This document shows positions 10,201-21,338 of a stretch of DNA of 50,171 bases, one piece after another. The DNA lies in the NCBI GenBank assembly GCA_001598975.1, contig BBXU01001365.1:1-50171 (forward strand), given 5' to 3'. The notes below the pieces were generated by a model. The model ran no database searches and was not told where the DNA came from. It worked only from the letters and a program-made list of their open reading frames with translations. The translations under genes and the position numbers were made by a program. Every line of letters starts with the position of its first letter. The first letter of the stretch is position 1. Source of the stretch: Parachlorella kessleri (Eukaryota > Chlorophyta > Trebouxiophyceae > Chlorellales > Chlorellaceae).

Positions 10201-13200
10201 AGGTGACCCAGCCCCGCTGGTCGCATCCGCGGCGGGTGCCACGCTGGGCAGCATCTGCTTGCACTGCGGCTACGGCACGCTGAGCCGGTTGGTGGGGGAG
10301 AACGCTGACTATGTGGTGGACGGGGTCTGCGCGCAGCTGCGGCAGGTAAGCCTCCTGCCGTGTGTGGTAGCTGCGGCTTGGCATGTTTTTTGCCCTGCCT
10401 CACCGCCTGTGCAGCCCTAGCCTTGGGCGTGTGGGGAGGCCTGCTTGTTTATGGCAGGAGTCTCCGGTGGTGGTCGTAGGTGCCCTAACCCCAGTTTGTG
10501 GGTGCAGCCAGGGCGGGGGCATACTGCATGGCGCCGGAGGGCTGCCAGTGCGCGGAACGGGGTGCCAGTCTGCTGTCAAAGCCCCACATGTTAGGCACCA
10601 CCCTCTAGCCGCAATGAATTACTTCCCCACCCGCGGTATGCTCTGCGCTGCGCCGCGCTGCTGCAGCTGGAGCGTCACCCCAGGGCGCCCCAGCTGCTGG
10701 CGGTGCTGATGCACAAGGCGGGGGTGGCCCCAGAGCTGCTGCCGCTGCTGGCAGAGCCCGCCAGGGCGGCAGTGCAGGTGCGCGCAATGGAGGGCCGAAC
10801 TGGGCAAAGCAGGGAAATGCGGGAAGGGCAGGTAGACTCTGATTCCCCTGTGGTGTTGCCAAGTTTGCCAAGTCAGTAGTCGCTCCTCTTTTTTGAAGTC
10901 TCGGGAATTGGGTGAGGACAGCAGGCCAGACACCCAGCTCAAGCTCAGCCAGTTCCCAGCCATCCCATGCGCCTAAATGGTCCCTGGCTCACAGCGCCGC
11001 ACTAGGCAGATGCAGACGCCAGGCCAGCTTTGGTTTCTTGCAGGGTGTGTCCATCCTGGCGAGGCGCAAGCGCCCCGAGCATGTGCTGGCCTTCCTGCTG
11101 GCATTGAGGGAGATCATGCAAGGCGCCGGCGCCTGCGCTGAGGCCGCTTTGCGCGATGCGTCCGACCTGGCTGCTGACGTCCAGGCGCGCTGGAAAGCGC
11201 GGCGGGCGGCCTGGGAGCAAGCGCAGGCAGCTGCCACAGCACCAGAGGGTGCTTCTGGTGCAGGCTATGAGGCAGGCAGGGCAGCTGGCGAGGGTGCTGG
11301 CAGCCCTGCAGTTGAGGAAGTGCGGGAGTTCTTCCTAGGGCGGCAGCGAGAGAGGGCGGAGGCGGCAGCAGCCGGGGGGCTAGACCCAGAGGAAGGTTGT
11401 GGGGATTGGGCCGGTGGGCCGCAGTCAGCACCAGGCAAGGTCGAGCTGAGCGAGGAACAGCGCGCGCTGCGCCTGCTGCGCAAGCGGCGGGTGCACGCTG
11501 CGGCCAGCCTGGCGCAGACGGCGGTGGACTGCTGTGGGCCGCTGGCGGTGTCCTCCTCCCTGCAGGCAAGCGGGCTAAGCAGAAGCAGGCAGCGGGGTGG
11601 GCTGCACCCACTGCGGGGCTGTCCCTTGCCTGTTTGTGCATGCTGTCACGCAGGTGTCATTACTTTTTACAGGCCATGGCAAGGGTCAAACGTTATCCAC
11701 CTGGTGTTTTCCCCAGTCAACTCCCCACTAAGTTGCATGGCTCCTCCCCTTGGTCCTTCCTACGCACACTCACACAGCCAGACCCACTTCCTCCTCCTGC
11801 CTCTCGGGCGGCTGCTGTGCCTGCTGCAGGTGGCTGTGCAGGCGTTGTCTGTCTGCACCGCCGGGCTCCGCTGCCTGCGTGCCACCACCCTGGCCCTGGA
11901 ACTGGACGAGTACCAGGTGGAGCCTGTTGTGGCCAAGGCAGCTGACGTGGCGCCCCCCGACCCTCTCACGCCCAAGCTGCTGCCCTCGGTCCACCTCCTG
12001 TGGATGCCACTCATGGGCGCACTCAAGGTGGGGAACGTCTGTGGGTGATAAAGATGGCCCGAAGGCCGCCTGCCTGTTGGAGTATGGTGTGGGGCTTTGG
12101 CTTGGTTGGGCGCGCTTGCTTGCCGGGAGGGGTGGTTACCCCGCCTGCCCCAGCTATGTCACAGCCAGGATAGACTGCTCCCCCTGCTGCATATTAGCGC
12201 CAATTTGCCAAGGACCAAAGGGTTGGGGTCAATCCGTACAAGACAGAACGATCATGCTGAGCCTGCCCTGCAGCTCTGAAAGCCTGTGTGTGTGTGCCCT
12301 CACCCACCCTTGCCTGCAGGACTGGCGGGTGTCTCTGCTGGAGGCAGCCCTTGCCGCCCTCGCAGACCTGGCCTCCGTCGCCGGCAGCTTCCTGGCCCGC
12401 CGCTTTGGGCAGGAGGCGTGGCCCGCGCTCCAGCGGCTGCTGCGTGAAGGCCCTCCCGGAAAGCACATCATCGCGCCAGGTGGCATCGACTTGACGGACT
12501 GCGTGCTGACTGCTGGTCACCTATCAAGCCGTTGCTTGCTGCAACCCGTTGGCATCTCCCACGCGCACGCTGTGCCCGCACGTACTTGGCACAGTGCACA
12601 TGGACCGCTACTAGGCAGGGCATCTCCCTACCGAGGGTTGCAGACTAAGTGCCGACCAAACTGGGTGTCTTGCGTACTACTATCTGCTGCGCTCTTGCAG
12701 CCTCCCCGTCCTGTTGCCTTCAGATGAAGCCACAAGGGAGATGGGCCCCTCTGCTTCCCTCCTGCCGCAGGCCAGGACGACTTGACCTCCCCAGCCTCGG
12801 TCCAGCGCGTGCGCTGCTCTGTGCTGTGCTGCCTGCGCAGCATGGCAGCGGACCCGGGCGCCAGCGGGCCCGCTGTGGCGGGCAGCAGCGGGGGAGGTGC
12901 CGAGGTGGTGGGGCCCACGGCGGGGGCTGTGCTGCCGGTGGTGGGGGAGTGGATGGGTGACAAGCAGCCTGCTGTGCTGAGGGAGCAGGCCACACAGGTG
13001 GGTCACTCCAATGTCTGGGAGGCGGCCATTTCAGAGATGGTGGCATGCGATGCGAACAGAGGATCCTTATGGGAATTCTGTACAGATAGTGGCTGGGTGT
13101 CTCACCACATGGGTTATTATTGAGTGGGTCGGTGGGTCTGTGTCCTTCATATTCCGGTCGGGGTGCATCGGATGTTGCCCGGAGCGCATTGCTGGCTCTG

Positions 13201-13805
13201 TTGTTGAGACCATAGCTTGCTTGCAAACAGGGGCACTGTCTTTGTGCTGCCCTGGGTGCAAGGGAATGGCCACGCTTTGGCGTGCCCCGCCTTTGCATAG
13301 CAGCCAATATGGGGCGTCACCCGTCGGATGCTTTTTGGCAGATGCACCCTCTGGGCTGAAAACTGCCCTGCGCCTGGTGCACAAGGACGTATCAATGGCA
13401 ACCCTAACGTCTAAGCTTGCGTCTGAGATTGCAGCCACCTCCTTACATCACTGCTTCTGTGCTACGCCCGCACAGGCTTTCATGGCCCTGGCCAAGCTGG
13501 ACAGCGACGCTGCGTGGACGCTGCTGACCACCGCGCTTCGAGCCCAGCCGGGGCCAACAACACTCGCGGCAGCAGCGACGGCAGCAGCCCGGGGCGGGGT
13601 AGGAGCACAGCCGCGCTGCCTCGCTGACCCCGGGCTGTTCCCCTCCCTGGAAGAGCTGTGCCCGGTGCCACCAGCAGCCTCGAGGGTGGTGCCAGCGGGG
13701 CTGCGGGATTGCAGCGCTGCCAAGCTGGCCGCCATGCTGGCGCATGTTGAGAAGATGGGGGCCAGGTGGCATCAGCAAGTGCTTGGCAAGGGCAGCAGTG
13801 AGTGA
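4225..13805 (+). CDS. TTI1: TELO2-interacting protein 1 (TTI1), HEAT-repeat scaffold
   Basis: Scaffold of the TTT complex (TELO2-TTI1-TTI2), which works with Hsp90 to mature PI3K-like kinases such as TOR, ATM and ATR. Sixteen exons join in phase to 1695 residues: 4225-4771, 5045-5170, 5446-5636, 5981-6121, 6470-6635, 6855-7505, 7790-8004, 8251-8370, 8700-9939, 10203-10345, 10667-10777, 11044-11565, 11830-12027, 12320-12479, 12771-12997, 13476-13805. Diagnostic segments include ALAFFVPGIVTGLGKAL, WQLRAAALVVVLTEMVFG, CGYGTLSRLVGENADYVVDG and ELLPLLAEPARAAV, in the order found in human TTI1. The N-terminal match (FTLLQPLCSVLL, then CLDYLLFPLLL) follows about 155 extra Ser/Thr/acidic residues. 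It is longer than human TTI1 (about 1090) because of Ala/Gly/Gln-rich loops. Introns 3 and 12 use GC donors. The start at 4225 is the least certain point. Confidence 0.88.
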
Positions 13806-13983
13806 GGGTTGCAGCGCTGGTTGTGTCATCATGCAACAGAGTCTTATGTCGCTTACAGCAGCGAGGTCTCCCCACTGAGGAGGATGGCAGCAGTGCCAGC
13901 TTAAAAGAGGCACTGTGGCCAGCTCACAACATGAGGCAGTCACTGTCCATCTGAAAGTCAAGGTGCAGCAGTCGCACAGCCCG

Positions 13984-16238
13984 TCAAAGCCTGGCAGGTG
14001 CAGCAGAGTGGTGAGGGGTCCCCAAAAAGTCCAGCAGCAGACGATTGAGTTGCTCGGGTGCATCACGAGGGATCCAGTGCCCTGCACCCTCGATCCTCTC
14101 GTACCGCCACTTGCCTGCGCGCAAGTGAGGCATGCTTGGTCAGACCCAAACCAATGTGTACTCCGTCGCTGGAGACGCATGGGGGGCCTGCAGCGCTTGC
14201 CCAGGCACAGTGGGCTGGGAAGAGCAGCAATGCAGGGCGCCCATGTTGCTGATAACAAAGTCCCAACGCCGGAAGCTGCAGTCCCCACCAGCACCTGGGG
14301 CATTCTCACATTGCAAAGGCTACCCAGCCTGCCTTGCATGGGCCCTACCACCCAACCAACCTCACCCCGCAACTCCGCACTCACAAACCCTGCCTGCAAC
14401 ATCCCCTTGGCCCCTCCTGCCATCCCCCCACGCCATGTCATCCTTCCCTACTTCATCTCCCACCGCCACGCCACGCACCTGGCTGCACATATCTGGCCGA
14501 CTCCGCCATCTGGGCCTCGGTGAGGGCGGGGTCCCCGCTGCTCCACACCCCCATCACCTCCATGCCCAGGCGCGGGAAGGGCAGGAAGCGGGTGGTGCCA
14601 AAGCTCTCTGGGCGCACATTGTGGTGGTAGATCTTCACGGCCTCAGCCAGCGCACCTGCGGAGAGATGGAAGCGACATCGGACCAGTTGACCCATTTGAC
14701 CCAGCCAAGTGGGCTGCCGAAGGAGGAGTTGACTGGGCCATGCACGCTTGTGACAGAGTCACACCACTTGACCAGGATATCTAAGGGCCCTGGCCATGAC
14801 CCAGGTTGGACATAGATAGCACTTCAGGGGCTGCTGCGGCAAGGCCGCCTGCTACAAGTAAATTCCTTGCTCACATCCCCTACTCGGCCCAGCACCCCCC
14901 CTCACATATGACACTGCTGTTGCCAGCATTTAAAATACCTGGGCGCCCCAGTGCCTTGATGTACTGCTCCTGATCCCCGGAGCTCACAGGGAACAGCTCC
15001 CGAAACAGCGCCCAGTTGTTGGCCTGCAAGGTGACAAAGCCAGCTCTCAAACTCTCACGCCTTGGCAGCAGGCCAGCCAGGGTGGACCGGGCTTCTTGCT
15101 GCCAGCAACATCCCGTCGCTAGGTCGCTAGGTTGACGACCTATGTAGCCAGCGCCGACACTTGATGCCTTTGGAGCCGCTGTGGCAGCCGGCTCACCTTG
15201 AGTTGTTCCTCGATGGCAGGAGGCGGCTGGCTGACAAACCAGAGCATGTACCAGCTCCTCTGGCGCTGGCGCATCCCCCCACCTCCAAAGAGTGCTCCTG
15301 CAAGCAAGCATCACCTACGCTGTGTCTATCCATCGCGCTAGGTACCAGCTAACCCACATACAAGGCTTGGAGCCTAGAACAACTTACAGCATGCTGTCGC
15401 ACGAGTCCCACAACCCACCCCCGCATGCTGCTGCTGCCTACCTTCCTGCCATGCCTGGGTTAAAAGACACTGGGCAGCATACACAGCATGACTGCGGCAT
15501 GTTACCAGCCCACCTGCATGGCCGACAGACAGCACGACCAGCTTGTCGACGCGGGAGGGCGCCTTCATGGCCATGAACCACGCCAGCGCAGCTCCCCAGT
15601 CATGCCCAATCACATGGGCCTGCAGTGCACAGGGTGAACAAGATAAATTCAGGTGATCGTGAGAAACTGTGCCCACCCTGCCGCCCTGCTCCGGCTACTT
15701 CCAAGTTGAGCTGCGGCATGATTCTGTGTGCTCCACGAACCCTTGGGTGACAGCTGGAAGCACCATGGATGCTTACAGTCACGAAGCCAGCAGTGCTGTG
15801 GCAGGCCGTATGACCACACAAGCCCAGCACAGGGCTTGCCTTGTCAACCCCGAGTTGGTCCAGGAGGTGTAGCATGCAGCGCAGCAGGGCGGACAGGGAA
15901 ACATTCTCCAGCCTGCCAGAGTCGCCAAAGCCGGGCAGGGAGGGTGCAATGCAGCGAAATCCTGCCTCTTCCAGGCGGGGAACCTGCAGGGGAGGCCCTT
16001 TGGGCGCGATGAAAGACATATAGCAAGCCCAACTGAGGATTACCAAACACAGCGTGACCTTCTGCCCCAGCACAGCAGTGCAGCTCAGACTCGCGACGAG
16101 ACCTACCTGCAGGTCCCACAAGTGCCTGGAGTCTGGGAAGCCATGCAGCAAGAGCACAGCTGGGCCTGACGATCGCTGCTTTGACAGCAGGACATCCAGG
16201 GGGCAGCCCCCGGCAGTCACAGTAACACTCTCCATCAT
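13984..16238 (-). CDS. Soluble epoxide hydrolase (alpha/beta-hydrolase)
   Basis: Hydrolyses epoxides to vicinal diols; plant homologues act on fatty-acid epoxides in the cytosol or peroxisome. Seven minus-strand exons join in phase to 291 residues: 16107-16238, 15840-15983, 15514-15619, 15197-15297, 14939-15023, 14479-14655, 13984-14114. Visible catalytic elements are HGFP at residue 32 (oxyanion hole), GHDWGAA with nucleophile Asp99, VWSSGD with acid Asp231 and GAGHWIP with His261. Lid tyrosines are likely Tyr144 (RSWYMLWF) and Tyr199 (KIYHHN). The first ATG of the pair at 16238 was taken, because the frame extends upstream only through a TTG. Slightly shorter than typical plant enzymes (about 310-330). 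Intron 2 uses a GC donor (AAG|GCAAGC). Its 3' end converges on the TTI1 3' end with 178 bp between the stop codons. Confidence 0.88.
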
Positions 16239-17543
16239 GTCAACACATGACAACCAACATCTTTAAATGGTTGTTGTGAAGACTTGCAGTGCTGACTACA
16301 TGGCTCCAGCCCAGCATATGGGGCGCTTGCGCTCACACCTCGCAACTGTAATTTGAGATGCTAAGGACGTGGCAGCAAGTGTTGCACAGCAGTTTGGTGC
16401 GTGCCAGGTAGTCAAAGTGCCTGTAGGGGGATCACGGGATATAGGGTGATGACCTAACAGGGCTGGATGCTTTGCGAGTGCTTGGCCAACCTTCCAAAGG
16501 TGGCATGCCGCGCACTGAGGTGACAGACAGCTCCCAACTGAGGGTGCTGGGTGCAAGGTGTGGGGCCTTGCCTCAGCATGCGAGCCAGTAGCTCCTTAGT
16601 GGTACGATGAGGTATTGACAAGCTGCTGACTGGCACTTGAGCAGTCTTCTCCCAACAATTGTCCAAGAACACTCAATGACAGTGACTGCCCAAAGGGGTT
16701 CACCATCTTCAGAGGTTGAAAGGTTGGAGCTGTCCCATCTTACCATAAACCTTGAAACCAGGTAATGGACACTACTCGCCTCCCTATCCTGTACAGCTAT
16801 GCTTGTACCCTTGATAACCGCCCACTTTCACAGCAAGGCTCAGGAGCAGCAACTACACACCTCAGAACTTTGCAGACCGGCCGTAGCCTTCAATCAGGCT
16901 ATCCGCCAACAATGTTCACATGTCAAACCACAGGAGGTCCCTTACATGCACAGCAGCTTTTAAAACATGCAATGTTCTTGCCCAGATGTGTCCTCCTACC
17001 ACAGCAGCTCCCTTACATGCACAGCAGCTTTTAAAACATGCAATGTTCTTGCCCAGATGTGTCCTCCTACCTCCTACGCTCTTACTACTCCCAAGCGCCT
17101 GCACCACTAGCACTCATCGACACATGGCGAGGGTATGGCATGCCAAAGAGGCCAAAAGCATACAAAGTAAACCAAGGCGTGCACAAGGTGTGCACCAAAA
17201 GTAGACGCCAACATTGGCCAAAATGGTGAAGATTGAATATGTATGACCGAAAGGATGCGAGTGTAGCAAGACCCCCACCCATGTAGGGGCATGTGCATGG
17301 AGCATGTTGGTGCAGTATCCAGTAAACATGGTCGCAGCCAAGCGCACAATATGTCAAAAGTGTCAAAAGAGCGCGACCAGGCATGCAGACATCCAGGATG
17401 CCCAAAAGGGAATCTAGCCGCGGTAAGAATCATAGCGGAGGGTGGACCGACCATTCTTGGACCTCCGGGTTCATCCGTTAAGATGTAGATAGCTCCCTCC
17501 ACAGCCGCTCAGTAAGCAGTGTACAGGGCATACAGTAACAGAG
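16239..17543. other. Intergenic region between epoxide hydrolase and GDPD
   Basis: 1.3 kb without a convincing coding region. It holds the promoter side of the epoxide hydrolase (right of 16238) and the 3' flank of the GDPD gene (left of 17544). It is less GC-rich than the genes, and the open frames on both strands are short with no recognisable protein. The only structure seen is the 63-bp direct repeat near 17.0 kb. Confidence 0.6.
16938..17071. repeat. 63-bp direct repeat, two copies
   Basis: Copies at 16938-17000 and 17009-17071 appear identical by eye, with a period of 71. Each begins TCCCTTACATGCACAGCAGC and ends TGTCCTCCTACC. The 8-bp spacer ACAGCAGC copies an internal word of the unit, so this looks like a recent tandem duplication by slippage or unequal exchange. 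Confidence 0.9.
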
Positions 17544-19997
17544 CTAGTTAAGTGCAGAAGAAAGAGCAGCAGAAACGCCGGCCACATCATCCACAATCAC
17601 GCCATGAACGCCCAGGAAAAACTGCTTGCGAACCCACTCAGGGTCATCATTTGCCAGGCCATAGGTGAGCACCTGCGAGTCATCACAAACAAATGCCAGA
17701 TAACGAGCCATTCGCACGGACCCAACCTGCTGGTAGCTACACCGTGACGTCTGTTAAGCAGCCTATCGGGGCAAACCCTACGCCAATCGAGAACAAGCGT
17801 AGGTCCAGCGGTTCTACCCACACATTTCAGCCAACCACCCCAGATATGCAGCCAGCCTTTGACATGCCCCCAGCAAGGCGGCATCTATGTCCTGGCAGTT
17901 CTGCTAGGATGAGCTGCTGCAGCCTCCGGTCAAGTTGAGTCACCCACCTGCAGGCCGTGGCCACGTGCCACCTCGACCATGTGCGACTGCGCTCTCATGG
18001 TAGCCGACTCCAGGATGATCCCTTGCAGCCCCGCCCCAGCGGCAAAGCCCACCGCCGCGCTGATGCTGGTGCGGCGCGGGTCCACGTGCGGGTAATACCC
18101 GCCGCCGCTCAAAAACATGACGGCAAACTCGGGGCGCCGCCGCTTCAATTCGGCGCAGACCTCAGGGTCGAAGGAGCTAAACAGCAAACGGCGGCGGGGC
18201 GCTGCTGTCAGGCCACTGTCAACAACTGCCAGGATAGCGTCCAGCTGGCGGGCCACCTCCTCAGGAGGCGTGCAGGGCTCGGTATCAGGGGTTGTCATCT
18301 TGATCTCAATATCAAAGGCCACGTCTTCTGGCAGCTCAGCAAAAACCTGCACAGGACAGGTGGTGTGAGAAACAAGACCTACCCGTCGGGAACATGCGGG
18401 CCTGTCTATCAGAAGCAATGAGTGGCCTAAACAGGCAGGTGTGCCTACATCCAGGGGTATCCAGTCTGTCCTGTGGCAAGACCGCCGAGTGAGACAGAGA
18501 GCCAAAAACACCCTGGCAGCTGTAGGCACGCTTAAGCAAACAAAAATCTATAACCCAAGGTCCACCTTAGCCCGCCTGCAATCAGTCACTCAGGCCACCT
18601 GCCCACCTGCTGCAGCGTGGGAAAGTGATCCTCCTCCTCCACATGCCAGGCATCCAGGCTGGCATCCCCTGGTCGTGCTGGGTAACCATTTTGCAGCTGG
18701 CGCAGCAGACGGGCGCGGGCGGCGGACTGTAAACTGGTTGTACTGCTGGCTTGGCTGTCACTGCTGCTGGCTGGCTGGCTGTCCACCAAGGCCACTGTGG
18801 AGGAGTCCGAGTCATTGCTGCTGATGGACATGGCAGTGCTGTGGTTAGGTGTCTGCACGTAGGCTGCACCCGAGTAGTCATTAATGGGGGCCAGCTGGCA
18901 GAACTCGGCATACGTCAGCTCCTGGATGAGCTTGCTGGTGGGGTGGGAAGGGTCGCCAAAAACCTGGACAGCAGCCCCACAGAGAAAGGTTGTGATAAAA
19001 TACAAGGGCATCCCCCCGCCTCGTGCCCACAAACTGGGCTCGCGGGTGAGCCATATAAGCTCAGCTAAAAACCCAGGGTCGTTTGCTCACGAGCCACGGC
19101 GCCACCATCAATGGCTAGCCGAGCCGCCTGTCGCTGCTTGCTCTCAGCCAAGGCAGCCGACACAGTACATTCAAAGTACAGCATGCTGGCGGCAGCCCCA
19201 ACCTCTTTGCCCACAACTCACTATGTAGTTGTCATGCCAGATAACCGGCACTCCGTCTGCGGTGGTCTGAACATCAAATTCGACAAAGGTGGCGCCACTG
19301 CGCACAGCCTCGTGGAAAGACTTCAGGGTGTTTTCCCGGAACCGCCCCCTGCCATGGTTGCCTGCCACGCTCCATTTATTGGCTCCCATCCTGCAAGGGC
19401 AGCCGTTGCAAGCGAGACGAGTATCAGTAGCTGTAGTACAAAGGGCTCCAAGGCCACACGGTTCAAAACGTTGTCCTACGTTCCCGTCCGCGACTGACAA
19501 ACGGCAGCAGATCGCAGGGGTCCTAAGCTGTTCCTCCTTGGTTCTTGTAGTGACTATGAGATTCTTGCTCCCATTCCCCACCCTACCCCCTTGCGACGGT
19601 GTGCTGTTGCTACCAGCTTACACTTGCACTCTCTGCCACACAAAGCAGTCTGCATATGGCGGAGGTGCACCACCACGGTAAGGTCGCCTGCAGTCGCCTG
19701 GGCCCACCTACCCTCTATGCCCGCCGATAGCCACCACATCGGTAGCAAAGTCAAGCAGGCTCCCGAAGCGGCGCACAAAAGTCTGGCTGGCTGACTGCGC
19801 CCAAGGGAAAGCACATCCTCCCCTGAGTTGGTGCCTTTCACCATAATGAAGGCACAAGACGTGTTTGGATCTCAAACACGTCACCGAGGCCGCGGCCAAC
19901 CACCGCTCACCTGAAACGTGGTGCTAACCGCATTCAAGTCCACAACCGCCTGCTGCCCCAGCTTCTTGCCCATCCCGGCCTCGACTCGAAGAGCCAT
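17544..19997 (-). CDS. Glycerophosphodiester phosphodiesterase, plant GDPD1-3 type
   Basis: Cleaves glycerophosphodiesters left by phospholipid deacylation to glycerol-3-phosphate and an alcohol, allowing phosphate and choline recovery. Six exons join in phase to 403 residues: 19911-19997, 19712-19782, 19222-19390, 18607-18963, 17948-18346, 17544-17672. Catalytic features of the GDPD TIM barrel are GHRG (His51), RENT (Glu72-Asn73), EFDVQTTADG (Glu90, Asp92) and WHDN (His105). Further barrel strands are FDIEIKM, RLLFSSF and the C-terminal GVHGVIVDDV. A Ser-rich insertion of roughly 60 residues encoded by exon 4 sits between strands and is unlike plant relatives. There is no clear signal peptide; the short N-terminus (MALRVEAGMGKKLGQQ) could be a weak plastid or mitochondrial presequence. 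A P1BS-like palindrome lies 81 bp upstream of the ATG. Confidence 0.9.
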
Positions 19998-20069
19998 GCT
20001 GCCAAAACGAGGCCGCCGATGGCTCAATTGAATCCAGCCCCCAACTAGCTGGGGCCTTGAAGCGAGAGC

Positions 20070-20092
20070 GCCCCAGGGCATATGCCTGGGGC
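20070..20092. promoter_or_regulatory. Palindrome with P1BS (phosphate response) motif upstream of GDPD
   Basis: GCATATGC at 20078-20085 fits the P1BS consensus GNATATNC bound by PHR1/PSR1 MYB-CC regulators. It sits inside a longer inverted repeat (GCCCCAG ... CTGGGGC) centred 80-95 bp upstream of the GDPD start codon. Plant GDPD genes are commonly induced by phosphate starvation through this element; that this copy works is inference. Confidence 0.5.
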
Positions 20093-20651
20093 AAAACGTG
20101 TGAAGATTGCCACCCATCGCACTTGCAGAGCTATACAAGAAGCCACACACGGCGGGCTGGCGATTCTACATTCCCAGCATCTTAGCATCTGCGCTTCCAG
20201 GTGGCAATAGACGGAGATGTAGGCCCAGGTAACGGCAACATCTTTGGTGTGACAGTCCTTCTCAGCGATCATGTAGAGAGAAGCCGTCTGAGGCCACGTG
20301 AGGGCACACCACGTTCAGTCGGCCGCCGGGCGTGACTTGGCCGCCAGCACTGCTCAAGCCTCAGGGCAGCGCTTGTTTGGGTGTATCGTGATAGTGGCAG
20401 GCGTAACCTGCTTTGTAGGCTGGGTGCAGGGGGATGACTCTTGCAGGCATTCCGAACTCGCGGACTGCACCAGGGGCCTATGGGCGCTTGCAACCAACGC
20501 AGTGCAGGCACTTGTTTAGAGCACTCACTGATCACGGACCTCGTTTCGAACGCCAGGGACACCCAGGTATTACTACAGTGGACTCCTCAGCGGGTATGGG
20601 CCCCGACTCGCTTTGTTGACTACTGAGCAAGTATTTCTTTTCTCAGGCTTG

Positions 20652-20783
20652 GAGGAGAGCCATGTCGGGGGATAGCCAGCTGGTGGTGAGCGTCTGCAGG
20701 ACTAAACAAACTAGAGCCAGTGGCGGACTCATATGCAGAGGCTTTCCCACCAGAAGGGGCCTTCTTCTGACGTGGCTCTCCTC
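20652..20783. repeat. Interrupted inverted repeat (15-bp arms)
   Basis: Arm GAGGAGAGCCATGTC at 20652-20666 pairs with GACGTGGCTCTCCTC at 20769-20783, 14 of 15 positions, with about 100 bp between. It could be a stem in a non-coding transcript or chance; no flanking target duplication was noticed. Confidence 0.55.
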
Positions 20784-21338
20784 GATGCCGAGAAAGAGTC
20801 AAGTTTAAACTTTGCTGAGTAATGAACAAAGCGGGTCGGGGCCCATAACCTGTTGAGAATGCCACTGAGCAATACAGCAGTGATTTTCTGGTGTTCAACT
20901 GATTTATTAGCATGGGTGGCAGGTAGTGCGAACAGGGAGTGAGAGCTGAGCTGTACGAACAGGACCTGGATGCAGATTGCGCCCGAGTCTTGCCTGAGTT
21001 AAGTTATTGCTCAGAGGACTTTCCAACACTTCTCGTGTTAAAACTGATAGGGCTGCCAGCTGGTCCCTTGTCGTCATATGAAGCAAGTGCACGCTGATAG
21101 TGTGATTATCTTGAGGGCAAGGGCTTGGAGGGAGGCCATACAGCGGAAAGTACGGGCCTGGGCTACTACGACAGTTGGGCATCAAGGTCTGGGGACATAA
21201 ACGCAACGTCCCTCACGCTTAGAACTCCAAAGCTCCACTGGCAGCTGACAGACAGCCCAGGATTTCCTTCCATCGTGCTTCCAGGGAAGTCAGTCAAGCC
21301 TCAGCGACAGGACTACGAGCTTCAATCACATCTCCGGC

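Larger units (their letters stand above)
19998..21338. other. Intergenic region, GDPD promoter to nardilysin 3' end
   Basis: 1.34 kb between two minus-strand genes. The left part carries the GDPD promoter with the palindrome at 20070. The middle contains an interrupted inverted repeat at 20652-20783. A 97-codon open frame on the minus strand (20620-20913) resembles nothing I know and lies among stop-poor lower-GC sequence, so I do not call it a gene. No RNA gene was recognised. Confidence 0.5.

Noticed and set aside
16239..16253. Five extra codons before the epoxide hydrolase
   Set aside because: The extension would start at TTG; two ATGs follow at once.
16938..17071. Possible CRISPR-like repeat pair
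   Set aside because: Only two 63-bp units with an 8-bp spacer, in a eukaryotic nuclear genome; a simple tandem duplication.
20620..20913. 97-codon frame on the minus strand
   Set aside because: No recognisable similarity, and ordinary-looking non-coding composition.
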